This document shows positions 27,634 through 34,974 of a stretch of 56,176 nt of DNA, in pieces. The DNA lies in assembly GCA_001802865.1 (NCBI GenBank), contig MHAF01000173.1:1-56176 (forward strand). The letters run 5' to 3'. This DNA is from Ignavibacteria bacterium RBG_16_34_14. GTDB taxonomy: Bacteria; Bacteroidota; Ignavibacteria; Ignavibacteriales; Ignavibacteriaceae. Below the pieces are notes generated by a model that was not told the origin of the DNA, searched no databases, and saw only the letters and a program-made list of their open reading frames with translations. Position 1 is the stretch's first letter. Every line of letters starts with the position of its first letter. The translations under genes and the position numbers were made by a program.

Positions 27634-28845
27634 ATGGTATCATACTCAGAAGCATATAAAATTATACGTGACGAAGTTCAAAAGCTGAAATTGCATACCG
27701 AAGAAGTTGATCTGCTGAATTCTCTCAACAGAATTTTAGCTGAAGATGTTTATGCAGATACCAACCTCCCTCCTTTTGATAACTCTGCAATGGATGGATA
27801 TACAGTTAAGTTCAGCCCTTCACGCAAGCAATGGAAAATGATCGGTGAAATTTCTGCGGGTAACTTTAATATTCTAACGCTTGATGAAGATTCTGCCGTG
27901 CTGATAATGACCGGCAGTAAATTGCCCGCAAATACTTCTGCAGTTATTCCAGTTGAAGATGTAATAGCTGAAAACGGTTATGTAAAGCTTGCTGACGGAA
28001 AATCAATAAAAGAAAATCAGCATATAAGATATAAGGGTGGAGATTTAACAAAAGGAGTTCTGGCGCTGGAAAGAAATCAGGTAATTACCTCTAACAAAAT
28101 CTCATTGCTTGGTGCGTGCGGCAAAGCAAGAGTGAAAGTTTATCGTAAACTGAAATTCGGTGTGCTTGCCACAGGTGATGAGCTTGTTGATATAAGCAGC
28201 AGAATTTTTGATGATAAAATAAGAGGGACAAACCTTTACTCTATAATTTCTGCAGTAACTGAATTTAATATGGAGGCTGTAAATTTTGGTTTTGTAAAAG
28301 ATGATAAGGAACATATCAGAGAAAAACTTTCAGAAGCATTCGACAGCGATATTGATATACTTCTTACCACTGGCGGTGTTTCCGTTGGTAAGTATGATTA
28401 CCTAAAAGAATTGCTAATTGAGCTTGGAACCGATATTAAATTCTGGAAAGTTAAAATAAAACCCGGTAAGCCGCTTATATTTGGTGTGGTGAAAAAAGAT
28501 GGCAGAATTAAATTTGTTGTTGGACTGCCCGGAAATCCGGTTTCGTCGTATGTGAATTTTATGGTCTTCATTAAACCGGCAGTTCAGGAACTTTTTGGAA
28601 TTAAGGATGACAAAACTGTAAAAGCAGAGCTGACTGAATCCGTTAGTAAAAATGATGACAAACGAAATTTTCTTCGTGGTTATTTGGAATTCAATCTGAA
28701 AAAAGGACAATATTTTGTCCGGGCATCAGAAGCACAGTCATCGGCAGATATGACACGACTGGCAAATGCAAACTGTCTGATCGTCATTGAAGAAAAAAGA
28801 ATAAATCCGCAAAAAGGAGAAGAGGTACAATGTATAATAATATAA
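27634..28845 (+). CDS. moeA: Molybdopterin molybdenumtransferase MoeA
   Basis: About 403 aa from ATG 27634 ('MVSYSEAYKIIRDE'); the ORF track's 27610 start would overlap the MOSC gene and add eight atypical residues. MoeA motifs: 'LPPFDNSAMDGYTV', 'IMTGSKLPANTSAVIPVED', 'GVLATGDELVD', 'LLTTGGVSVGKYDYLKE', 'VGLPGNPVSSYV'. It inserts molybdate into adenylated molybdopterin. Overlaps mobA by 16 bp. Confidence 0.95.
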   Translation: MVSYSEAYKIIRDEVQKLKLHTEEVDLLNSLNRILAEDVYADTNLPPFDNSAMDGYTVKFSPSRKQWKMIGEISAGNFNILTLDEDSAVLIMTGSKLPANTSAVIPVEDVIAENGYVKLADGKSIKENQHIRYKGGDLTKGVLALERNQVITSNKISLLGACGKARVKVYRKLKFGVLATGDELVDISSRIFDDKIRGTNLYSIISAVTEFNMEAVNFGFVKDDKEHIREKLSEAFDSDIDILLTTGGVSVGKYDYLKELLIELGTDIKFWKVKIKPGKPLIFGVVKKDGRIKFVVGLPGNPVSSYVNFMVFIKPAVQELFGIKDDKTVKAELTESVSKNDDKRNFLRGYLEFNLKKGQYFVRASEAQSSADMTRLANANCLIVIEEKRINPQKGEEVQCIII

Positions 28846-29480
28846 CGGGTATTATCCTTTCCGGCGGAAAAAGTAAAAGAATGGGTTTGAACAAATCTTT
28901 TTTAAAGATTGGAAATCAGACAATCATTGAAAGAACTGCTGAACTAATGAAAGGATTGTTCGGCTGTGTTTTGCTTATAACCAACATTCCGGATGAATAT
29001 AAATTCCTTGGATTGGAAATATTCGAAGACATTTATAAAAATGTTGGCCCGTTAGCAGGTATACACTCAGGATTAACTCACTCTGCAACTGAAAAAAATT
29101 TCATCATCTCCTGCGATATGCCTTTTGTGAAAAAAGGTGTGATAGAATACATCATCAATTATAAAACCGATAAGCTTATCACAATTACAGAAACTGATGG
29201 ATTCATTCAGCAATTATGCGGTTTGTATTCAAAACAGGTTCTACCTGAAATCGTTAAGCTTATTGCAGAAGATAACAGCATAGAGACCGAAGCTGATAAG
29301 CAGAAAAAGTGCGGTTGTCAAGTTCTGCAATTAGTAAAAAATATTAATGCCAAGGTTATAGATATTGCAAATGAATATGACAGCTACAAAGAAGGTATGT
29401 TTCTTAATATGAACAGACCGGAAGATTTTGAAATTGTTAATGAAAAGCTAATGAAAAAGATGATATCTTCTATAATGTAG
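28830..29480 (+). CDS. mobA: Molybdenum cofactor guanylyltransferase MobA
   Basis: 216 aa. Nucleotide-binding start 'GIILSGGKSKRMGLNKSFLK' and 'GPLAGIHSGLTHS', then the metal-binding 'FIISCDMPFVKKG' and 'LFLNMNRPEDF'-like end ('GMFLNMNRPEDFEIV'). It attaches GMP to form MGD, the cofactor NarG uses, which ties this operon to the divergent nar operon. It is the last recognisable Moco gene. moaD, moaE and mogA are not in this window and must lie elsewhere. Confidence 0.94.
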   Translation: MYNNITGIILSGGKSKRMGLNKSFLKIGNQTIIERTAELMKGLFGCVLLITNIPDEYKFLGLEIFEDIYKNVGPLAGIHSGLTHSATEKNFIISCDMPFVKKGVIEYIINYKTDKLITITETDGFIQQLCGLYSKQVLPEIVKLIAEDNSIETEADKQKKCGCQVLQLVKNINAKVIDIANEYDSYKEGMFLNMNRPEDFEIVNEKLMKKMISSIM

Positions 29481-29968
29481 AAAATATACTTTTCCCAGGT
29501 TACCGATTTGAAAAAAATACTTTATTAAAAGCAGTTGTATTTTCTGACGGGAATAAAATTAAAATTAAATTTCTTACCCCTATTGAATCATATTACCCGC
29601 TTGATAGTTATTTAATACTTGATATAAAAAGGTATAAAGAATTTGGAGGAATATATTCCTTCCTCTTGAAATCCTCCTGGGTGGGAAGAAAAAACAAATC
29701 ATTTAATACACTCGACAGATTTCTAAGTTTTGTAAAAATGAAGTTAATAAGTTACAGAGGAATTAATGCAGAAGATTTTCATTATTACTTATTAAATCTT
29801 CATCTGAGGTATAATTTAGGGGAAGAAAGCTTATATCAATATTTGGTTGGAAAATTAAGGGTGGTTGAAACTCCAACGTCCTCTGAAAATTCAAATTCAT
29901 TAAATAAAAATTGTGACAAAAATATGACAATAACACATCCAATAAGGTCAAATACATCCTACAGGTAG
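29447..29968 (+). pseudogene. Unrecognised reading frame after mobA, apparently lacking its 5' end
   Basis: An open frame runs from just after a TGA at about 29446 to the stop at 29966-29968 and reads like real protein ('NVENILFPGYRFEKNTLLKA', 'DFHYYLLNLHLRYNLGEESL'). It has no ATG until 29738. The only upstream candidates are TTG 29666 (the ORF track's start, with GGAGG 16 bp upstream) or rare codons. Its first part overlaps the end of mobA in another frame. This suggests a 5'-truncated gene or a coupled gene with an unusual start. No domain recognised. Confidence 0.4.
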
Positions 29969-29983
29969 ACCCTTTTAAAATTC

Positions 29984-30025
29984 AAAAACCTCGAAAACAG
30001 TTTATTTTTGTTGTATTCGAGGTTT
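29984..30025 (-). terminator. Rho-independent terminator of tRNA-Ser
   Basis: On the minus strand, AAACCTCGAA and TTCGAGGTTT arms (about 10 bp) flank an AT-rich loop and are followed by a T run, directly downstream of the tRNA 3' end. Confidence 0.65.
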
Positions 30026-30037
30026 ATTTTCTCTGAG

Positions 30038-30124
30038 CGGAGAGACAGGGATTCGAACCCCGGAAGGACTTACATCCTTAACGGTTTTCAAGACCGCCGC
30101 ATTCAACCACTCTGCCATCTCTCC
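30038..30124 (-). tRNA. tRNA-Ser (anticodon UGA)
   Basis: 87-nt class II tRNA read on the minus strand. Acceptor GGAGAGA pairs with TCTCTCC, discriminator G. The D-arm 'TGGCAGAGTGGTTGAA', the anticodon loop CTTGAAA (anticodon TGA), a long variable arm and the T-loop 'GGTTCGAATCC' are all typical of serine tRNA. CCA is not encoded. The transposon at 30272 lies about 150 bp upstream of its 5' end. Confidence 0.95.
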
Positions 30125-30263
30125 GAATTCATTTTACTTTTTAAAACTGCAGCATTTCCCTTTTAAGTGGGGTCTCGCCGAAGCGATGACAACCCGCCAT
30201 CTTTGTATCTTAAAATTTGTAAAATTTAGAGAATAAATATAAAGATAGTTTCAATCCGTATCA

Positions 30264-30271
30264 AAAAATTT
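30264..30271. repeat. Left target-site duplication (8 bp) of the IS1-family transposon
   Basis: AAAAATTT immediately outside the left inverted repeat; identical to 33463-33470 on the other side. IS1-family insertions make 8-9 bp duplications. Confidence 0.85.
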
Positions 30272-30287
30272 GGTAGTGTCCTAATTT
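30272..30287 (+). repeat. Left terminal inverted repeat
   Basis: GGTAGTGTCCTAATTT, exact reverse complement of 33447-33462. The GG(T) start fits IS1-family ends. Confidence 0.92.
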
Positions 30288-30304
30288 GAATAATTTATTT
30301 TTCA

Positions 30305-31141
30305 TTAAGCTACTTTCTTTAACTGATTTATACCTAAGAAATCATTCCAATCCCATAAATGTTTTGAGATACCCGCTTCCATTGCGGGTGTGCATCTTAG
30401 TGTTTGATGAACTCTCATAAAGTTATAATGAAAGAAATGTAAATCAACAGCACATTGAAGATTGTATAATTTCTTGCTGAAAGCATTAGTAAGCCTGGTT
30501 AATCTTCGCATCTGCATTCTCATTGTTAAGTTTTGTCTCTCTACATAACTTGTTGAAATCATTGCAGGGTTTGGATTACCTAAAACAGATTGGCTTACTA
30601 CACGTATTATATTAGCGGGAGAATATCTTTTGACACCTTCGGGAGAATTAGCATAAACTTTATGAAGTTGTGCATAATCAACTTTACTTCCAAATACCAA
30701 ATCAACTGCAAAGTTATAAGCTCTGAATGAATCTGTTGAAAGCTGAAATCTTGTTGTAATTCTTCTTCTTAATTCTTCAAGGAAATTGATAGTTGTATCT
30801 AATGTACGTTTACCAATTTCATAGTAAGGAACTAATTTTGTTTCAGCATCTAAGGCAACAAAAATATACTGATCTCCATACTCACTCCTCTTTTCATCTA
30901 CTTTCAGATTCTTTTTCTTCTTACCCACATAGCTCCAAATCTCGTCAATCTGTAATTGATTACATTGGATATGCTTTAAGATACTGGTAGATAGTTCCCG
31001 TGCCTTTTCTCCAAGTGTAATTCCTAACCTCATAATAGTATCTCTGTGAACGTTGGTTACTCTTTCAATACTTCTGATGCTGTTTCCTTCAACTAACATT
31101 GAAGCAATCATAATTTGTTTTTCGGTAGATAATTTGTTCAT
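30305..31141 (-). CDS. IS1-family transposase (single ORF)
   Basis: 278 aa. An N-terminal helix-turn-helix ('EGNSIRSIERVTNVHRDTIM') plays the part of InsA. The DDE domain is of InsB type: 'QIDEIWSYVGKKKKNL' (first Asp), 'FQLSTDSFRAY' (second Asp), 'YVERQNLTMRMQMRRLTRLT' (Glu-Arg-Gln-Asn box) and 'HYNFMRVHQTLR'. It is one continuous frame, unlike classical IS1, which needs a frameshift. No frame damage is seen, so it is probably active. It is the only transposase in the element. Confidence 0.93.
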   Translation of the reverse strand: MNKLSTEKQIMIASMLVEGNSIRSIERVTNVHRDTIMRLGITLGEKARELSTSILKHIQCNQLQIDEIWSYVGKKKKNLKVDEKRSEYGDQYIFVALDAETKLVPYYEIGKRTLDTTINFLEELRRRITTRFQLSTDSFRAYNFAVDLVFGSKVDYAQLHKVYANSPEGVKRYSPANIIRVVSQSVLGNPNPAMISTSYVERQNLTMRMQMRRLTRLTNAFSKKLYNLQCAVDLHFFHYNFMRVHQTLRCTPAMEAGISKHLWDWNDFLGINQLKKVA

Positions 31142-31173
31142 TGCAAGCTCCTGATTTTTGGTTATTGATTCTG

Positions 31174-31225
31174 AGCCTGCAATACATTAATTTTGTTTTA
31201 CGTTGTTAGTCTGGTAATGCAGGCT
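31174..31225. repeat. Imperfect inverted repeat upstream of the transposase
   Basis: AGCCTGCAATAC (31174-31185) and GTAATGCAGGCT (31214-31225) match in 11 of 12 positions. Located in the leader between the transposase start and the passenger genes; could be an operator or an RNA hairpin limiting transposase expression. Confidence 0.4.
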
Positions 31226-31261
31226 AATGAATTAGGGTTCATTGATGTTCAAGCATCTTTG

Positions 31262-31281
31262 AACCCGCTAAAAAGCGGGTT
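31262..31281. terminator. GC-rich hairpin inside the transposon
   Basis: AACCCGCT and AGCGGGTT with a 4-A loop. Only three T residues follow, so terminator strength is uncertain. It separates the transposase leader from the passenger genes and could insulate them. Confidence 0.45.
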
Positions 31282-31342
31282 TGACTATATTATTTTAAGT
31301 ACATTACTCATCAACCTGCTACCTTTCATATTGTAATTGATT

Positions 31343-31376
31343 AAGGCAACCAAACAATTAACCCTATGGTTGCCTT
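31343..31376 (-). terminator. Hairpin at the end of the coiled-coil passenger gene
   Basis: AAGGCAACCA and TGGTTGCCTT, 10-bp perfect arms, 14-nt loop; the stem overlaps the stop codon of 31364-32155. No strong T run follows. Confidence 0.4.
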
Positions 31377-32155
31377 TTCTTATAATAAGTCTTTCCATCC
31401 TGTTCGATTCTCTCGATGTACTTTTGTTTTAACAAAACTTTAATTGATGAATGTGTTGAACCCTGTAAATTATCAGATTTGTTTTTCAGAATTTTTCTAT
31501 CTTCTGCCCATTGAACCACATCTCTTAATTTTGTTGCCTCATACATTTCATCTGGGAATTGGTCGAATAAACTTTTAAGTAATCCGGTTGACGTAAATTT
31601 CTCATCTTTCTTTACTACTACTTCAATAGAAGAATCAGAAAAGAATAATTCCTTATTGATAAAATCTTCGCCTTTAATATCTGGCTTAATCCTCTTAAGA
31701 ACCTTAACCATCATTTCATATTCTTCGGCAACCTTTTTATATTCTTTTACAGTTTCAGCACGGAGCTTATTATATTCGTTTCGCTTCTCATCAATAGTGT
31801 TGATAGTTTCTTCAAGATGTTTAAGCTGATTTTTGAAAGATGTTTTAATCTCATCAAAAGTTAAATCGCTTATTTTATTATTCTCAATCATTTTTTTAAT
31901 AACCTGTTTTATGTACCCCGAAATATATGAAATCATAAATTGTGTGTCAAGTGCTTTCTGATATTTCTTAAGATTTATTTTATAGTTTTCATTCAGTTTC
32001 TTTAAGGCGTTATTTAGCCTCGTTACTGATATGCTTGTTAAATCAATACTATTCGGGCTTTTACCATTATTGATTTGTTCAGGTTTGGAAACTCCGCAGA
32101 GTTGTTTGAGATTGATTAAATCTGAAATTTCTTTGAATGTCTTTGTATCTATCAT
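31364..32155 (-). CDS. Transposon passenger: coiled-coil protein with winged-helix-like C-terminus
   Basis: 263 aa, not recognised as a named family. Residues about 45-160 are strongly helical and charged ('KHLEETINTIDEKRNEYNKL'), suggesting a coiled coil. The last 80 residues ('FDQFPDEMYEATKLRDVVQW', 'STHSSIKVLLKQKYIERIEQ', 'DGKTYYKK') look like a winged helix with a beta-hairpin wing, so DNA binding is possible. The start has an AAGGAA Shine-Dalgarno. The first 15 residues resemble the start of the 59-aa passenger (KEIxDLIxxK), hinting at a shared motif. Cargo of the IS1-family transposon; role unknown. Confidence 0.75.
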   Translation of the reverse strand: MIDTKTFKEISDLINLKQLCGVSKPEQINNGKSPNSIDLTSISVTRLNNALKKLNENYKINLKKYQKALDTQFMISYISGYIKQVIKKMIENNKISDLTFDEIKTSFKNQLKHLEETINTIDEKRNEYNKLRAETVKEYKKVAEEYEMMVKVLKRIKPDIKGEDFINKELFFSDSSIEVVVKKDEKFTSTGLLKSLFDQFPDEMYEATKLRDVVQWAEDRKILKNKSDNLQGSTHSSIKVLLKQKYIERIEQDGKTYYKKRQP

Positions 32156-32212
32156 TTTATTTATTCCTTATATTTTTAATAGCTTTTCTAAATAATTTGG
32201 AGAACCACCATT

Positions 32213-32485
32213 ATGTTTAGTCTTAAAGACCTAAACGAACTTTTAGACAAAATGCCCCTCTGGAAAAGAATGAAAGAATCACCTGAAAGAATTGATGCTT
32301 TAGAAAAAAGAATTGTTTCTTTAGAAAAACGTTTATCTGGCTCAGGCGATATTTGTCCTAAGTGTAAACAACCAACTCTTGAATTGGTTAGTTCAAAAAA
32401 TATTAACGAGTTAATTGGTCTTAGACAATTCAACTATAAATGCTCTAATTGTGGTTTTACAGATTCACGCAATAAGGTTGATTAG
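32213..32485 (+). CDS. Transposon passenger: zinc-ribbon protein
   Basis: 90 aa. N-terminal helical/coiled-coil part ('PERIDALEKRIVSLEKRLSG') then a zinc ribbon with two CxxC knuckles, 'CPKC' and 'CSNC', 33 residues apart. Good Shine-Dalgarno (TGGAGAA). Probably binds zinc and perhaps nucleic acid or a partner protein. Divergent from the coiled-coil gene and ends over the tail of the 59-aa minus-strand gene (4-bp overlap). Function unknown. Confidence 0.7.
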   Translation: MFSLKDLNELLDKMPLWKRMKESPERIDALEKRIVSLEKRLSGSGDICPKCKQPTLELVSSKNINELIGLRQFNYKCSNCGFTDSRNKVD

Positions 32486-32661
32486 TATTTAATTCTTTCC
32501 TGTATTTCTATGATTAATAATTTTTGGTCACCATCTATATTAGGCAAGCTCATCAGCACTTCAAGATTAAGTTCGTTTGCCTTTTTTATTAGTTGGTTTA
32601 TTTCTTCCTCTTTAATTCTTATCAAGTCTGCAATTTCTTTTTTCTCTTTTTCTGTAATCAT
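32482..32661 (-). CDS. Transposon passenger: small helical protein
   Basis: 59 aa from ATG 32661 ('MITEKEKKEIADLI'), chosen because AAAGGA lies 9 bp upstream; the ORF track's 32679 start lacks one. Highly charged and helical ('KEEEINQLIKKANELNLEVL'). The first residues resemble those of the 263-aa passenger protein. No signal or membrane segment. Unknown function. Confidence 0.55.
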   Translation of the reverse strand: MITEKEKKEIADLIRIKEEEINQLIKKANELNLEVLMSLPNIDGDQKLLIIEIQERIKY

Positions 32662-32696
32662 TTTATTAAATCCTTTCAATAATTATTGAGATTGTT

Positions 32697-32936
32697 ATGA
32701 ACACTAATAAATTCAAACTCATTCTTTCTATTTTCTTTCTTGCTCTTGGTTTAGCCTGTGCGATTATTACTTTTGATTTAAAATCTTCCTACCACACCGA
32801 GACCAACGTCCAACGTAGGGGCCCCTATGCCGATCTTGTTGAAACAAAAAATGACCAAGTTGCTATTGGTTTAGGTATTATATCTGGTTTCTCGTTTCTT
32901 TCTTCTGTGTTGCTTTTAAATTCGCTGAAGGAATAA
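32697..32936 (+). CDS. Transposon passenger: small two-helix membrane protein
   Basis: 79 aa. Transmembrane helices at about residues 7-25 ('LILSIFFLALGLACAIITF') and 56-75 ('AIGLGIISGFSFLSSVLLL') flank a short polar, probably periplasmic loop with 'HTETNVQRRGPYADL'. Only a weak Shine-Dalgarno. No family recognised. Confidence 0.6.
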   Translation: MNTNKFKLILSIFFLALGLACAIITFDLKSSYHTETNVQRRGPYADLVETKNDQVAIGLGIISGFSFLSSVLLLNSLKE

Positions 32937-33021
32937 ATGACTTTTTCTTTTTGTGTAATAAAAATGCTAATCCATAACCGATTAAGAATGTTAAAGAACA
33001 TATTAGAATTGTATCCCAATT

Positions 33022-33435
33022 ATGCTTGACAATATTCCAGAGATTATTCAGAAAATTATTCTTGCTTTTCTTACTTTGGGAGTTGGTTATTGGCTGGGTC
33101 AAAGAAAGATTAGAAAACAAGAATTTTTTCGGGATTGTAAAGAATTTAGAGAAGCTTTTTCTGATATTGTCTATTGGCTCGAAAATAATGTTAGTATCAA
33201 TTCGGGTGAAGTTTTGGCTCAACTTCAAAGGAATTCTCAAAGGTACGAAGAAGCTATTATTAAATTCGGGATGAATTTTAAACCCAGGAAAAAAATGGAA
33301 TTTGATAGGGTTTGCGAAAGGTTCTTTAATAAGAAAAATAATCACAATTATCATGGCTATATTGATCTTGGGAATTCTGCGGGGAAGGTTGTTCTGGAAA
33401 ATATTAATGAGCTTCTTAAGTTTGCTAAATATTAA
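33022..33435 (+). CDS. Transposon passenger: single-pass membrane protein with cytoplasmic helical domain
   Basis: 137 aa. One N-terminal helix ('IILAFLTLGVGYWLGQ') followed by a basic stretch (RKIRKQEFF) and a helical soluble domain ('CKEFREAFSDIVYWLENN', 'ELLKFAKY' at the end). The positive-inside rule puts the domain in the cytoplasm. No recognised family. The stop lies 12 bp from the right inverted repeat, so it is part of the transposon cargo. Confidence 0.65.
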   Translation: MLDNIPEIIQKIILAFLTLGVGYWLGQRKIRKQEFFRDCKEFREAFSDIVYWLENNVSINSGEVLAQLQRNSQRYEEAIIKFGMNFKPRKKMEFDRVCERFFNKKNNHNYHGYIDLGNSAGKVVLENINELLKFAKY

Positions 33436-33446
33436 CCCCAAAAATG

Positions 33447-33462
33447 AAATTAGGACACTACC
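33447..33462 (-). repeat. Right terminal inverted repeat
   Basis: AAATTAGGACACTACC, exact reverse complement of the left end at 30272-30287. Confidence 0.92.
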
Positions 33463-33470
33463 AAAAATTT
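33463..33470. repeat. Right target-site duplication (8 bp)
   Basis: AAAAATTT, identical to 30264-30271. Confidence 0.85.
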
Positions 33471-33598
33471 CTCTCGTTCTAATTCTTGAAAATACATATT
33501 GTACTAAGTAATGCTGCAAATCTTTTATACTTAATCCTTTTTATGAAAGAAATGAATACTTTTTATATGCAAAAATAATTTTTTATCTAAATAAGATA

Positions 33599-34672
33599 AT
33601 GATCAAAAAAGCTGCTATTATAGAGCTTGGAAGTTCTCATGATGAATGTTTTTATTCACAAATTCTTTTTCTAAAAAAAGCAGGATACGAAGTTGATTTA
33701 TTCTGCTCTTCTGTTCTTAAAGAAAGAACAATACATTTATCGGTTAATACAATCTTTTTTGATTTTGGGAAAAGTGCATACACAGACATAATAAACCTGA
33801 CAAGGATCAGAAAGTTTGTAATTAAAAATGAGATTAATAAAGTTATCCTAAACAGTGCACATGGGATCCTGGTAAGAAATTTTCTGCTCTTTCCTTTTCC
33901 AACGGAAATTGAATTCATTGGTGTTATTCACGATGCCGGGAAAATTCTCAAAAGCAGCAACCAGAAGTTGATCAATAAAAAGGTAAAAAAGTATTTTGTT
34001 TTAAGTGATAATGTTCTTGATTATATACATTCTCTTGAAATAGAAGGGAAACAATTTACCAGCTTCTATCCCATTTTCCAGCCAGACTATTTTTCTGCTG
34101 AAATAAATAAACCTAAAAATGAATTCTGGATTTGTGTACCAGGGAGAGTTGAACAAAAAAGAAGAGACTACAATACTTTATTAAGAAGCCTTACTGAAAC
34201 CAAACTTTCTGACAATGTTAAAATAATTTTACTCGGTGGGATTGAAGACAAAATCAAACCAGAGTTAAAAAGTACTCTGGAAAAATTTAGTCTATACAAT
34301 AAATTTATCTTATTTGAAAAATTTATTCCTAACGATGTCTTTTATTCATATCTGCAGATGAGTGATCTTGTTCTTCCCTTAATTCATCCTACGGATATTT
34401 GGTTTGACAAATACTCAAAGACACAGATCTCGGGTTCATATAACATGGCTTTTACATTTAACATTCCTTTGCTGTGTGAAAAGTCATTTTCTGGTTATGA
34501 GGATTTTAAGGATACAAGTTTTTTTTATGAAACTAAAAATCTTATTGAGAAAATAAATGAACTCTCCGCAAACAGAGAATTTTTTCTTTCAGCAAAAAGT
34601 AAAATGTATAAGCATGCTAAATGGAATTTTAATTATCAATTCAAAAAATATATTGATTTCATTGAATCCTGA
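33599..34672 (+). CDS. Glycosyltransferase (GT4-like)
   Basis: 357 aa GT-B fold protein. The C-terminal half has the nucleotide-sugar-binding features of group 1 transferases: 'VPGRVEQKRRDYNTLLRSL', 'IILLGGIEDK', and the region around 'FIPNDVFYSYLQMSDLVLPL'. The N-terminal half ('SSHDECFYSQILFLKKAGYE') fits the acceptor domain. Donor and acceptor unknown. It stands alone, 136 bp after the transposon right end, so the insertion may have separated it from an upstream promoter. Confidence 0.75.
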   Translation: MIKKAAIIELGSSHDECFYSQILFLKKAGYEVDLFCSSVLKERTIHLSVNTIFFDFGKSAYTDIINLTRIRKFVIKNEINKVILNSAHGILVRNFLLFPFPTEIEFIGVIHDAGKILKSSNQKLINKKVKKYFVLSDNVLDYIHSLEIEGKQFTSFYPIFQPDYFSAEINKPKNEFWICVPGRVEQKRRDYNTLLRSLTETKLSDNVKIILLGGIEDKIKPELKSTLEKFSLYNKFILFEKFIPNDVFYSYLQMSDLVLPLIHPTDIWFDKYSKTQISGSYNMAFTFNIPLLCEKSFSGYEDFKDTSFFYETKNLIEKINELSANREFFLSAKSKMYKHAKWNFNYQFKKYIDFIES

Positions 34673-34974
34673 TTCAAAGGGTAACATCAAAAAAAAAGCC
34701 GGATGATCCGGCTTTAGAAGGAGATTGATTTTGTGAGGTTATGTTTTTTTAATTCTTACATTTAATGTTTACAAAACACCTGCCGAAAAAAATTTTTCTT
34801 ATTACTCATTTTTTAGAAGAATAATTTCATTTGCCATGTATCAAATTTTAACAATTTTCTGAAGTGAATCATATTTCAAATCTTTGTTTACTAATAATCT
34901 TTTCTCTTGAATATGAATAATTTGAGATTTAATTTCTTATCAGGAGGAAGAATTATTTAATAAGTTTATACAAA
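34673..34974. other. Intergenic region with a hairpin and the kinase ribosome binding site
   Basis: AT-rich. It contains the AAAGCCGGAT hairpin at 34695-34715 and an AGGAGG at about 34942-34947. That Shine-Dalgarno is 27 bp ahead of the annotated ATG of the sensor kinase, too far for normal use, and no in-frame ATG or GTG lies closer. No other structure seen. Confidence 0.4.
34695..34715. terminator. Terminator-like hairpin after the glycosyltransferase gene
   Basis: AAAGCCGGATGATCCGGCTTT, nearly perfect palindrome, preceded by an A run (T run on the minus strand) and followed by TTT. Confidence 0.6.

Larger units (their letters stand above)
30272..33462. mobile_element. 3191-bp IS1-family transposon with passenger genes
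   Basis: The element is delimited by perfect 16-bp inverted repeats, GGTAGTGTCCTAATTT at 30272-30287 and its complement at 33447-33462. It is flanked by the 8-bp direct repeat AAAAATTT on both sides. It holds an IS1-type DDE transposase (30305-31141) and about 2.1 kb of other genes (31364-33435). The transposase stops 18 bp inside the left repeat and the last passenger gene stops 12 bp before the right repeat, so cargo fills the element from edge to edge. A typical IS1-family element is about 0.7-1.2 kb. The intact ends and duplication show the whole unit moved as one piece, probably recently. Confidence 0.92.

Noticed and set aside
33302-33511. 69-aa plus-strand ORF with hydrophobic start
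   Set aside because: Out-of-frame shadow of the 137-aa passenger gene that runs through the right inverted repeat.
32878-33519. 213-aa minus-strand ORF across the right end of the transposon
   Set aside because: Mostly antisense to the 137-aa and 79-aa passenger genes and crosses the right inverted repeat. Its C-terminal part has a membrane-like stretch but no start codon of its own; probably chance.
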